This document shows positions 43,389 through 50,534 of a stretch of DNA of 64,000 nt, piece after piece. Every line of letters starts with the position of its first letter. The stretch's first letter is position 1. Both the position numbers and the translations under genes were made by a program. The notes under the pieces are model-generated. The model was not told the DNA's origin and ran no database searches. It worked only from the letters and a program-made list of their open reading frames with translations. This DNA is from Jeotgalibaca sp052266715 (lineage in GTDB: Bacteria > Bacillota > Bacilli > Lactobacillales > Aerococcaceae), in NCBI GenBank assembly GCA_052266715.1, contig JBQPRB010000006.1; one strand, given 5' to 3'.

Positions 43389-44360
43389 ATGTCTACGAAA
43401 GATGAAGTATTAGCTATTTTAGAACAAAGAAGAGTAGATAAAATATCCGGTCAAAAGATTGCGGATGAATTAGGCGTGAGTCGTACAGCAGTCTGGAAAG
43501 CCATTAATACCCTTAAAGCAGATGGGTATCTTATTAGTTCAACTACAAATGCTGGCTATAAATTGATTAATCCTTCCGATTCACTGAACACTGCAGCAAT
43601 CAAACCATTATTGGATCGAAAGCTGATTGTTGAAACGTACCAAACAATTGATTCTACCAATGCCGAAGCCAAACGTCGCTTAAACGACAATCCGCATGAA
43701 GATATCCTGATTTTGGCAGAGTCCCAAGAAAAAGGGCGGGGAAGACTTGGGCGGACATTTTATTCACCGTCCCGGAATGGCATCTATATGAGTCTGACAT
43801 TGCACGATTTAAATCCGCAAAATGACGCAACCCTCGTAACTACGGCGGCAGCAGTGGCTGTTTGCCAAGCAATTGAAGAACTGACAGACTTAAAACCACG
43901 AATTAAATGGGTCAACGACATCTTTATCGATGGCAAAAAGATTTGCGGTATTCTGACTGAAGGGACTTTGAGTCTGGAGACCCAAACCATCCAATCAATC
44001 ATTTTGGGTATCGGTCTGAATGTATTGGAAGATGAGAACCTACCGGCTGAACTACAACAAATAGTGGGGTCCTTGTTCAAAAAAGAGAGCCCGGTCAGCC
44101 GTAATCATTTAGCTGCCAGTATTATTAATCACTTTTTCCGCATCTATGAAACGATGGGAACGCGTGAATACTTGGATGAGTACCGCGAACGCTGTTTTGT
44201 TTTAGGCAGAAATGTTTCGTTCGTAAAAAATAATGAAACATACTCAGGCTTGGCCATAGGCATAGACGATACAGGTGCTCTGGAAATCCAACTGACTGAT
44301 AATACCATCACAAAAATATCATATGGGGAAATAAGTATAAACTGGAGGAACGAATCATGA
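43389..44360 (+). CDS. birA: Bifunctional biotin-protein ligase/repressor BirA
   Basis: A 323-residue protein. The N-terminal winged helix (about residues 1-65; KISGQKIADELGVSRTAVWKAINTLKADGYLI) gives DNA binding. The ligase core has TIDSTNAEAKR, then AESQEKGRGRLGRTFYSPSRNGIYMSL (the GRGRxGR biotinyl-AMP loop, about 118-124) and KWVNDIFIDGKKICGILTEG (about 176-195) with the catalytic Lys. It attaches biotin to acetyl-CoA carboxylase or pyruvate carboxylase and represses biotin genes when charged. It overlaps bioY by four bases. Confidence 0.95.
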   Translation: MSTKDEVLAILEQRRVDKISGQKIADELGVSRTAVWKAINTLKADGYLISSTTNAGYKLINPSDSLNTAAIKPLLDRKLIVETYQTIDSTNAEAKRRLNDNPHEDILILAESQEKGRGRLGRTFYSPSRNGIYMSLTLHDLNPQNDATLVTTAAAVAVCQAIEELTDLKPRIKWVNDIFIDGKKICGILTEGTLSLETQTIQSIILGIGLNVLEDENLPAELQQIVGSLFKKESPVSRNHLAASIINHFFRIYETMGTREYLDEYRERCFVLGRNVSFVKNNETYSGLAIGIDDTGALEIQLTDNTITKISYGEISINWRNES

Positions 44361-44875
44361 CGCTTACCACACGTGAAATGACCAGAATCAGTATCATGGC
44401 TGCTTTAACTTTAGTCAGCAGTTTTATCTCTATTCCACTAGGTCCGGTGGCGATTACCTTACAAACACTATTTGTATTACTTACGGGATTATTGTTCACG
44501 CCGAAACTGGCATTCTATACTCAGTTGTTAAATCTTATTCTGACCCTGTTAGTGCGAGGTCCGCAAATCGTTTTGGGTCCGAGCTTCGGTTTTTTAGTTG
44601 CTTTTATTGTTGTTGCGACCTTGATTGCGTGGTTAAAAGTGAACAAGAAGATACAAAGTGATACACTATTAGTGACTGTTGGAACAATTGTCAGCTACTT
44701 TATTGGCACACCGTACATGGCCTTTATTTTAAATGGTGTGATGGAATTAAACCTCAGCACAACGGAAGTGCTTTATTCCGGTATCATTATGTTTCTGCCG
44801 GGTGATGCACTAAAAGCCTTGCTTGCTGTTGTGGTCGTCAAAAGCGTCTCAAAAACCTTAGCTACTTATCCTTAG
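44357..44875 (+). CDS. bioY: Biotin transporter BioY (ECF S component)
   Basis: A 172-residue membrane protein with six segments. The opening TREMTRISIMAALTLVSSFISIPLGPVAITLQTLFVLLTGLL is the BioY signature, with VRGPQIVLGPSFGFLVAFIV where many members read GPTGGYLxG; the local PSFGF variation is a modest departure. It binds biotin and works with the shared ECF module. Its overlap with birA, which makes and senses biotinyl-AMP, supports biotin as the ligand. Confidence 0.9.
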   Translation: MTLTTREMTRISIMAALTLVSSFISIPLGPVAITLQTLFVLLTGLLFTPKLAFYTQLLNLILTLLVRGPQIVLGPSFGFLVAFIVVATLIAWLKVNKKIQSDTLLVTVGTIVSYFIGTPYMAFILNGVMELNLSTTEVLYSGIIMFLPGDALKALLAVVVVKSVSKTLATYP

Positions 44876-44886
44876 GAGGGTATATG

Positions 44887-45471
44887 ATGTGTGGAAGATA
44901 TGAACTGGATGCCACTAGAAAAGATTTATGGGAAAGATACCAAGTGACAGAATCAAAAGATGATTTCACAGCCCGCGAGGAAATATTTCCGACAAATATT
45001 TGTCCGGTTGTAATACCAGGACAAAGGATAGTCCAGTTGAAATGGGGTTTTACAGAAACATTCGCCAAAAGACCGCTCATTAACGCTCGCCAGGAAACTA
45101 TACTGCAAAAACCTACTTTTCGTGAATCTTTTACGAGTGCCCGTTGCCTAGTTCCAGCTACTGCTTTTTTTGAATGGGAAAAAAAGGACGATACAAAAAT
45201 CAAACGCCGTATCTCGATCAAAGGATTACCAATCTTTTCGTTAGCAGGCATTCGCAAGTCATATCCGCAATCTGATGGTTCTGTGCTTGAGACTTTTTCC
45301 ATCCTTACAACCGATGCAACACCTTCTTTTTCTAAGATTCATGATCGTATGCCGGTTATCCTAAAACCGGAAAATGAAGCGTTGTATTTAAATCATGATG
45401 TTCCATCATCAGAAGTAAAATCACTTTTGACAACAGAGTCTCAGCTTAAACTGGAAGTTATTATCGATTAA
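44887..45471 (+). CDS. SRAP/HMCES-family protein (YedK type)
   Basis: A 194-residue SOS response-associated peptidase family protein that crosslinks to abasic sites in single-stranded DNA. The catalytic Cys must be residue 2 after Met removal, so the start is ATG 44887 (MCGRYELD) and not ATG 44884. Other motifs: LKWGFTETFAKRPLINARQETILQKPTFRESF, CLVPATAFFEWEKKD (the Glu of the active site) and FSKIHDRMPVIL (the His). GGAGGGTATATG precedes it. It follows bioY after 11 bases, perhaps on the same transcript. Confidence 0.93.
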   Translation: MCGRYELDATRKDLWERYQVTESKDDFTAREEIFPTNICPVVIPGQRIVQLKWGFTETFAKRPLINARQETILQKPTFRESFTSARCLVPATAFFEWEKKDDTKIKRRISIKGLPIFSLAGIRKSYPQSDGSVLETFSILTTDATPSFSKIHDRMPVILKPENEALYLNHDVPSSEVKSLLTTESQLKLEVIID

Positions 45472-45500
45472 ACGAATCTCATTTAATTTTAACTTTGTAA

Positions 45501-45529
45501 TTGACTTCTCATAAAAAGTGAGCTATGAT
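45501..45529 (+). promoter_or_regulatory. Promoter of the tyrosine-type attenuator unit
   Basis: TTGACT at 45501-45506 and TATGAT at 45524-45529, 17 bases apart. The transcript would begin near 45536, about 33 bases before the leader ATG. Confidence 0.75.
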
Positions 45530-45568
45530 TCAGGCATCATCAAAAAACAAAACAGTGAGGTTTTCACA

Positions 45569-45628
45569 ATGACAAACAAAAATGCATGCCTAAACCAATC
45601 TAACTATTACTTTAGCTACTTTAGATAA
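45569..45628 (+). CDS. Leader peptide rich in tyrosine codons (attenuator)
   Basis: A 19-codon ORF, MTNKNACLNQSNYYFSYFR, with GTGAGG 7-12 bases ahead of the ATG. The end contains three Tyr and two Phe codons in seven positions (TAT TAC TTT AGC TAC TTT AGA). It is aligned in position, length and ending with a second leader peptide at 46931 in which each Tyr is Phe. Its codon stretch can pair with CTAAAGTTAGT at 45688-45698 in the same leader. It should serve as the sensor of charged tRNA-Tyr by ribosome stalling. Confidence 0.75.
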   Translation: MTNKNACLNQSNYYFSYFR

Positions 45629-45825
45629 TGTTTGTACCCATTACCGGTGGATACAGACATAACAAACAATGTTTGTATCTATGGAGGCTAAAGTTAGTTT
45701 GCGTAAGCAACTGCCACATAGATGAAAATCTGAGTGGTGATTGCAAAAAAGGATGCATTTCTTTTTTACAGTATGATTTTTATACCCCATTCAGATTATT
45801 ACTATCTGGATGGGGTTTTATTTTT
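45629..45825 (+). promoter_or_regulatory. Transcription attenuator leader, tyrosine type
   Basis: Behind the leader peptide comes a hairpin made by TGTTTGTA and ATACAGACA, then ATCTATG (45677-45683) which pairs with CATAGAT (45717-45723) around CTAAAGTTAGT. AATCTGAGTGG at 45727-45737 is complementary (one G-U) to CCATTCAGATT, the 5' arm of the terminator, and is therefore the antiterminator. The terminator arms are ACCCCATTCAGAT (45784-45796) and ATCTGGATGGGGT (45804-45816), followed by TTTTATTTTT. The same elements occur in the leader at 46.9 kb. Confidence 0.75.
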
Positions 45826-45865
45826 GTCAAATGTGTAAATAACACGACAACAGGAGGAAGTAAAA

Positions 45866-46852
45866 ATGAATAAAAGTTGGTTAATCAAAGCAAGTTTATC
45901 GGTAGCAACGGCTCTAACATTGGTGGGTTGTGCTGAAGGTGAGACTGGAACGGGATCTTCAAATAACAATTCCGAGGAGGAAGTGAATTTAGGCATTTTG
46001 CAACTGATGGACCACGAGTCGTTAAATGCCTCACGTGAAGGATTCTTGGATGTGTTGGAAGAAGCAGGGTATGTGGAAGGCGAAAATTTAAACGTTGATT
46101 ACCAGAATGCGCAATTGGACCAGTCTAATTTACAAACGATGTCTGAGCGATTATCAGGTAATAACGATTTGATTTTAGCTATCGCAACCCCAGCCGCAGT
46201 GTCGTTAGCGAACGTCGACCAGGAAACGCCAATTCTTTTTACTGCAATAACTGATCCTGTGGATGCGGATTTGGTGGCGAGTTTGGATGCTCCGGGTGGA
46301 AACTTATCGGGAACCACGGATGCTGGTCCAATCAAAGAACAAGTTGATTTATTATTGTCTGTGGCCAAAGATGCGACCCACATCGGGATTATCTACAACT
46401 CGAGTGAACCAAACTCGGTCATTCAAGGAGATGAAGCCACTGAGTTGTTAGAGGCGGCTGGGATGGAAGTGGTTTTGAAGACAGTTTCATCCACAAATGA
46501 AGTGCAACAGGCTATGGAGTCATTAGCAGGTGATGTTCAAGGTATTTATATTCCAACTGACAATACCTTGGCAAGTACAATGGGGACTGTAAAACAAGTT
46601 GCTGAAGCGAATCAATTACCAGTTGTGGCAGCATCTGCTGACCAAGTAGAAGCAGGTGGATTGGCAACTTATGGGATTGACTACTACGAATTAGGTCGTC
46701 AAACGGGCGAGATGGCATTGGAAATTATCGAAGATGGGGCTGATCCAGCAACAATGCCAGTCCAATCATCCAAAGCATTGAATTTGGTTGTTAATGAAGA
46801 AGTTGCGGAATCGTTGGGTATTGATCCAGAAACCATCACGCTTCCAGAATAA
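45866..46852 (+). CDS. ABC transporter substrate-binding lipoprotein, TrpX-like (predicted tyrosine-linked)
   Basis: A 328-residue lipoprotein of the ABC_sub_bind family (PF04392), the family of TrpX. The signal ends in LTLVGCAEG (Cys at about residue 22). The mature part has LGILQLMDHESLNASREGFLDVLEEAGY, LAIATPAAVSLAN, LFTAITDPVDADLV, GTTDAGPIKEQ and GIIYNSSEPNS, all usual for the family, and ends YELGRQTGEMALEIIEDGADP. It has no permease or ATPase beside it, so it must feed a transporter encoded elsewhere. The leader peptide upstream suggests control by tyrosine. AGGAGGAAGTAAAA precedes the ATG. A paralogue follows. Confidence 0.87.
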   Translation: MNKSWLIKASLSVATALTLVGCAEGETGTGSSNNNSEEEVNLGILQLMDHESLNASREGFLDVLEEAGYVEGENLNVDYQNAQLDQSNLQTMSERLSGNNDLILAIATPAAVSLANVDQETPILFTAITDPVDADLVASLDAPGGNLSGTTDAGPIKEQVDLLLSVAKDATHIGIIYNSSEPNSVIQGDEATELLEAAGMEVVLKTVSSTNEVQQAMESLAGDVQGIYIPTDNTLASTMGTVKQVAEANQLPVVAASADQVEAGGLATYGIDYYELGRQTGEMALEIIEDGADPATMPVQSSKALNLVVNEEVAESLGIDPETITLPE

Positions 46853-46864
46853 TTAAAAATCTCA

Positions 46865-46893
46865 TTGACTTTTAATCTAAAACCGTGTAACAT
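46865..46893 (+). promoter_or_regulatory. Promoter of the phenylalanine-type attenuator unit
   Basis: TTGACT at 46865-46870 and TAACAT at 46888-46893, 17 bases apart, in the same relation to the leader ORF as in the first copy. Confidence 0.65.
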
Positions 46894-46930
46894 ACACTTA
46901 TTAAATAAATGAATCGTGAGGGAATACAAA

Positions 46931-46990
46931 ATGACACTACAGAAATCAATTCTTTTGCATACTAACTTTTTCTTTAGCTTCTTTAGATAG
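46931..46990 (+). CDS. Leader peptide rich in phenylalanine codons (attenuator)
   Basis: A 19-codon ORF, MTLQKSILLHTNFFFSFFR, with GTGAGGGA ahead of the ATG. The end holds five Phe codons in seven positions (TTT TTC TTT AGC TTC TTT AGA). Compared with the first leader, the only codon changes in the NxxFSxFR stretch are TAT to TTT, TAC to TTC and TAC to TTC. ACTAACTTT at 46961-46969 pairs perfectly with AAAGTTAGT inside 47050-47058. It should sense charged tRNA-Phe by ribosome stalling. Confidence 0.75.
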   Translation: MTLQKSILLHTNFFFSFFR

Positions 46991-47175
46991 TGTTTGTAGA
47001 CATCACTGATGGATACAAACACACAAACGTTGTTTGTATCTATGAGGCTAAAGTTAGTTCGCATGAGCAACTGCCCATAGATGAAAATCTGAGTGGTGAT
47101 TGCAAAAGGAATTAATTTCTTTTACATTTTGTATGTAGACCCATTCAGATTATTCGTTATCTGGATGGGTTTTTT
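46991..47175 (+). promoter_or_regulatory. Transcription attenuator leader, phenylalanine type
   Basis: The same layout as at 45.6 kb: a TGTTTGTA/TACAAACA hairpin, ATCTATG (47038-47044) pairing with CATAGAT (47076-47082) around CTAAAGTTAGT, and the antiterminator AATCTGAGTGG (47086-47096). The terminator arms are ACCCATTCAGAT (47139-47150) and ATCTGGATGGGT (47159-47170) with six T. The bases between antiterminator and terminator differ from copy 1 while the pairing parts are kept. Confidence 0.75.
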
Positions 47176-47219
47176 GTATGTTTTTTTGAACCGCACATAA
47201 TAAATAGGAGGAAATAAAA

Positions 47220-48182
47220 ATGAAAAATTGGATGACTAAACTAGGCTTAACCATTGGAGCAGGACTATTGATGGCTGCATGTGGAAATGGTGAGACGGCG
47301 AGCGAGGAAACAATCAATATCGGTATTCTGCAATTGATGGATCATGAATCGCTGAATGCCTCTCGCGAAGGGTTTTTGGATACGTTGGAAGAAGCAGGGT
47401 ATGTGGATGGAGAAAATATTTCTGTTGACTATCAAAATGCGCAAGGGGATCAATCAAATCTACAAACGATGTCAGAACGTTTATCCGGAGATAGTGATTT
47501 AATTTTGGCGATTGCAACGCCAGCAGCGGTTTCTTTGGCAAACATGGATCAAGAAACACCGATTCTTTTCACAGCTATTACGGATCCTGTAGATGCGGAC
47601 TTAGTCACCAGTTTGGAAGCACCAGGTGGTAATTTAACGGGAACAACAGATGCAGGTCCAATAGAAGAACAAATTGAGTTGTTGCTTTCTTTAATCCCTG
47701 AAGGTGGAAAAGTAGGCATCATCTACAACTCGAGTGAACCAAACTCCGTTATTCAAGGAGACCAAGCAACAGCGTTTGTTGAAGCAGCTGGTTCCGAGGT
47801 TGTTTTGAAAACTGTTTCTTCAACCAATGAAGTGCAACAAGCAATGGAATCACTGGCAGGGGATGTTGATGGGGTCTATGTGCCGACCGATAACACATTG
47901 GCAAGTACGATGGCAACTGTAGCGGATGTTGCAAAAGCCAATAAACTTCCTGTGGTTACAGCATTCTCTGAAAATGATACAGTCAGTGGTTTAGCTACTT
48001 ATGGAATTGACTATTATGAACTAGGGCGTCAAACAGGAGAAATGGCACTTGAAATTATCGAAAATGACGCAGAACCTGCTACAATGGCAGTGGAATCTTC
48101 AGATAATCTGAAATTGATAATTAATGAAGAAATGGCAGAGGCAATCGGTATTGACCCTGCAACAATCGTCGTTCCAAAATAG
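47220..48182 (+). CDS. ABC transporter substrate-binding lipoprotein, TrpX-like (predicted phenylalanine-linked)
   Basis: A 320-residue paralogue of the preceding binding protein, with lipobox LLMAACGNG (Cys at about residue 21). It keeps all the same blocks: IGILQLMDHESLNASREGF, LAIATPAAVSLANMDQETP, GTTDAGPIEEQIELLLS, SSEPNSVIQGD and DYYELGRQTGEMALEII. It differs mainly in the linker after the lipobox, in the segment LIPEGGKVGIIY, and in FSENDTVSGLATYG where the first has SADQVEAGGLATYG, a place close to the ligand cleft. AGGAGGAAATAAAA precedes the ATG. The Phe-codon leader suggests phenylalanine control. Confidence 0.87.
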   Translation: MKNWMTKLGLTIGAGLLMAACGNGETASEETINIGILQLMDHESLNASREGFLDTLEEAGYVDGENISVDYQNAQGDQSNLQTMSERLSGDSDLILAIATPAAVSLANMDQETPILFTAITDPVDADLVTSLEAPGGNLTGTTDAGPIEEQIELLLSLIPEGGKVGIIYNSSEPNSVIQGDQATAFVEAAGSEVVLKTVSSTNEVQQAMESLAGDVDGVYVPTDNTLASTMATVADVAKANKLPVVTAFSENDTVSGLATYGIDYYELGRQTGEMALEIIENDAEPATMAVESSDNLKLIINEEMAEAIGIDPATIVVPK

Positions 48183-48232
48183 AGATTGCGCACAATCCCC
48201 TTTTAAAAGGGGGTTGTGCGTATTCTCTTTTC
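48183..48232 (+). terminator. Intrinsic terminator
   Basis: GCGCACAATCCCC and GGGGGTTGTGCG with a short A/T loop, then a T-rich tail. Confidence 0.8.
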
Positions 48233-48290
48233 GTGTTATTTTTGCTAGATAGGACGATAATAGTGTAATGAAAAAAATGGGAGGAAAAAA

Positions 48291-49484
48291 ATGAAAAAGT
48301 GGCTTAGCTTAGTATCTGTATTGGCTTTGTGGGGATGTACTTCAGCATCGACAGATTCCGAAGGTTCAACAGAAACAGTTGAAGGCTCTCAAGAATCAAG
48401 TATGCAAACAGAACCCGTTGTAGAAGAAAGTGTGGCAGAGCCAGAAGAAAAAAGAATTTCTTTTATTGGCGTTGGGGACAATTTAATTCATGACAATGTC
48501 ATCTGGGCTGCTGAAACACCGGATGGATCTTATGATTTCTCCCATATGTACGATAACATTGCTGACGATGTAGCAAATGCTGACTTGGCGTTTCTAAATC
48601 AAGAAACAATATTTGCGGGACCTGATTATCCTTACGCTGGCTATCCTTCATTTAATACACCTGAGCAATTAGGTGATAATATGGTCGATTTGGGCTTTGA
48701 TTTAATCAATGGCGCTACCAACCACACATTGGACTTTGGCGCGGATGGTGCTACTTATGCTCTTAATTTTTGGAATCAGTTTGATGAGGTATTGTATACA
48801 GGCGTTTTTGAAACCGAAGAAGAGAGCCATGAAATTCCAACCATCGAACGTGATGGGGTTACTTTTTCATTTCTAGCCTACACGTATGGAACAAATGGTA
48901 TCGAGCCTGATACAAACTGGCGCGTTAATTATTTCGATGAAGAAAAAATTCGCAATGATGTTGCCAAGGCACAGGAATTGAGCGATGTTGTCATCGTTTC
49001 TGCACACTGGGGCGACGAAAATACAAATGAAGTGAATGAGTTCCAACGTTATTATGGTCAGTTATTTGCCGACTTAGGCGTAGATGTTGTTATCGGAACG
49101 CATCCCCATGTTATTCAACCTATCGAATGGTTAGAAGGGGAAGGTGGTAATGAGACTTTGGTCGTATGGTCATTAGGGAATTTATTAGCTCATGCCTTAG
49201 ATGATATTAATACACTTGGTGGCATGGTTTCCTTCGATTTTGTTGTAACGGAAGAAAAAACCCAGATTGAAAATGTCGTTTTCCGCCCGACCGTTTCTCA
49301 TTTTACATACCATTATAATGATAATGGACGCTTGAAACGTAAATTTAAGATTTACTATTTAGATGACTATACCGATGAACTTGGTTCTGAACATGGCCTG
49401 AATGAAGATGGTGTTCTAGTATCACCAGCTAATTATAAGGCACAAGTGGATGCAGTCATTCCGGATGAATATTTATTGCAGTAA
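48291..49484 (+). CDS. CapA-family lipoprotein (PGA_cap metallophosphatase-like)
   Basis: A 397-residue lipoprotein (lipobox LALWGCTS, Cys at about residue 16) with a Ser/Glu-rich linker to about 60. The CapA domain has ISFIGVGDNLIHDNVI, FLNQETIFAG, LINGATNHTLDFGADG, VSAHWGDENTNEV and IGTHPHVIQPIEW, which are metal-binding positions of the calcineurin-like family. In Bacillus CapA helps polymerise and anchor poly-gamma-glutamate, but no capB or capC is present here, so a different envelope role is likely. GGGAGGAAAAAA precedes the ATG. A terminator follows at 49.53 kb. Confidence 0.86.
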   Translation: MKKWLSLVSVLALWGCTSASTDSEGSTETVEGSQESSMQTEPVVEESVAEPEEKRISFIGVGDNLIHDNVIWAAETPDGSYDFSHMYDNIADDVANADLAFLNQETIFAGPDYPYAGYPSFNTPEQLGDNMVDLGFDLINGATNHTLDFGADGATYALNFWNQFDEVLYTGVFETEEESHEIPTIERDGVTFSFLAYTYGTNGIEPDTNWRVNYFDEEKIRNDVAKAQELSDVVIVSAHWGDENTNEVNEFQRYYGQLFADLGVDVVIGTHPHVIQPIEWLEGEGGNETLVVWSLGNLLAHALDDINTLGGMVSFDFVVTEEKTQIENVVFRPTVSHFTYHYNDNGRLKRKFKIYYLDDYTDELGSEHGLNEDGVLVSPANYKAQVDAVIPDEYLLQ

Positions 49485-49529
49485 AACTGAATATTTATAT
49501 CTCATAAAAACTAATGTTTTATAATAGAT

Positions 49530-49578
49530 AAGCGTGCAGACACCTTTTCGATGAAGAGGTTTATGCACGCTTTTTGTG
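49530..49578 (+). terminator. Intrinsic terminator
   Basis: AGCGTGCAGACACC and its partner GGTTTATGCACGCT with five T behind. The region 49579-49971 has a promoter-like pair at 49625-49653 but no convincing gene. Confidence 0.75.
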
Positions 49579-49624
49579 TTTATTTGGAAAATGGAATAAT
49601 GGTCAACTAATGTTTGCATTATTG

Positions 49625-49653
49625 TTGCGATAAACGCTCATTACCGATATAAT
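49625..49653 (+). promoter_or_regulatory. Promoter-like sequence without an evident gene
   Basis: TTGCGA at 49625-49630 and TATAAT at 49648-49653, 17 bases apart. The sequence behind has TAAGGAGA but no ATG at a sensible distance, so a small RNA or a long leader for the TPR gene is possible. Confidence 0.35.
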
Positions 49654-49910
49654 AGCGTTAAGTAAGGAGATTTTTCCACGTTTTTTTATTTTCCACTTCC
49701 TCGAAAAAATTTTCTCTCACCAAACCTACCAAATGTAACTCTACAACTTCCAATTATTGCTTCCAACTTTTGATGCCGATTTCTTTGGTTTTTTTGTTAT
49801 GCCATGCCACTTGTCTGTTACATGGGTTATAAACTTTCTTCGGAAATATGGTGGAAATAGCAAACTGAAAAACAAATGCTTGTTTCTTAAACAATTGATT
49901 ACAGGTTTTG

Positions 49911-49939
49911 TTTACTAAAAAAATGGAATCATGTAAAAT
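49911..49939 (+). promoter_or_regulatory. Promoter of the TPR protein gene
   Basis: TTTACT at 49911-49916 and TAAAAT at 49934-49939, 17 bases apart, 33 bases before the ATG. Confidence 0.6.
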
Positions 49940-49971
49940 AATTGTAAAGAGAACCAGAAACGGGTGAGAAA

Positions 49972-50463
49972 ATGAAAACTGACCAAATACAAGCATTAGC
50001 ATATCAGGCGCTATCCAAGCATGAAGCAGGAGAGTTCCAATCTGCGGAGATATTATTTCTTGAAGCCTTGTATCTCTTGGATGATAAAGAAAATAACCTT
50101 TATCAAATGATTGTTTATGGTTTAGGGATTAACTATGCGAAACAAGGGAACTATGATGGCGCAAGAGGTTGCTTTGAAGAAGGACGCATGAACGCTCGAA
50201 AAGCGCAAAATATTCCTCATGAGTTGGAAATGCATCACCAATTGGTAGTTATTATGCGTGAATCAGGGGAATATGAAGCAGCTGAGGTACTGAGCATGGA
50301 AGAAATTAGTTACCGGAAAGAACAAGCGCCAGACGATTTCGAAGGGCTTGCTGTGGCTTATTTGGAAGCGGCAAAAATTTATAAATTGTGGGAAAAACAA
50401 AGCAAATTTGAGAAAATGATAGAAAAAGCTCGTTATTATACAGAAAAAGCAAACAACAAATAA
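49972..50463 (+). CDS. Tetratricopeptide repeat protein
   Basis: A 163-residue soluble, all-helical protein. The pattern of four or so TPR-like units is visible: ALSKHEAGEFQSAEILFLEALYLL, MIVYGLGINYAKQGNYDGARGCFEEG, MHHQLVVIMRESGEYEAAEVLSMEE and AVAYLEAAKIYKLWEKQSKFEKMIEKA. The Gly/Ala/Tyr spacing fits TPR helices. It probably binds another protein. GGGTGAGAAA precedes the ATG. It lies 71 bases before the HTH-PfkB gene and may be expressed with it. Confidence 0.82.
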   Translation: MKTDQIQALAYQALSKHEAGEFQSAEILFLEALYLLDDKENNLYQMIVYGLGINYAKQGNYDGARGCFEEGRMNARKAQNIPHELEMHHQLVVIMRESGEYEAAEVLSMEEISYRKEQAPDDFEGLAVAYLEAAKIYKLWEKQSKFEKMIEKARYYTEKANNK

Positions 50464-50534
50464 TTGAATGATGTATGAAGTGGAAATGGATAATTATCAA
50501 GGTCCATTACGTTTGTTGAGAAGGGGTATGTCAG

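Noticed and set aside
45629..47175. T-box leaders for Tyr and Phe
   Set aside because: GAGTGGTGATTGC looks slightly like a T-box core but lacks the ACCGCGG part, and no stem I with AGAGA and specifier loop is seen, while a well-formed leader ORF is.
49754..50002. Minus-strand frame of 82 codons before the TPR gene
   Set aside because: No ribosome site, overlaps the TPR gene promoter, and unlike any family I recognise.
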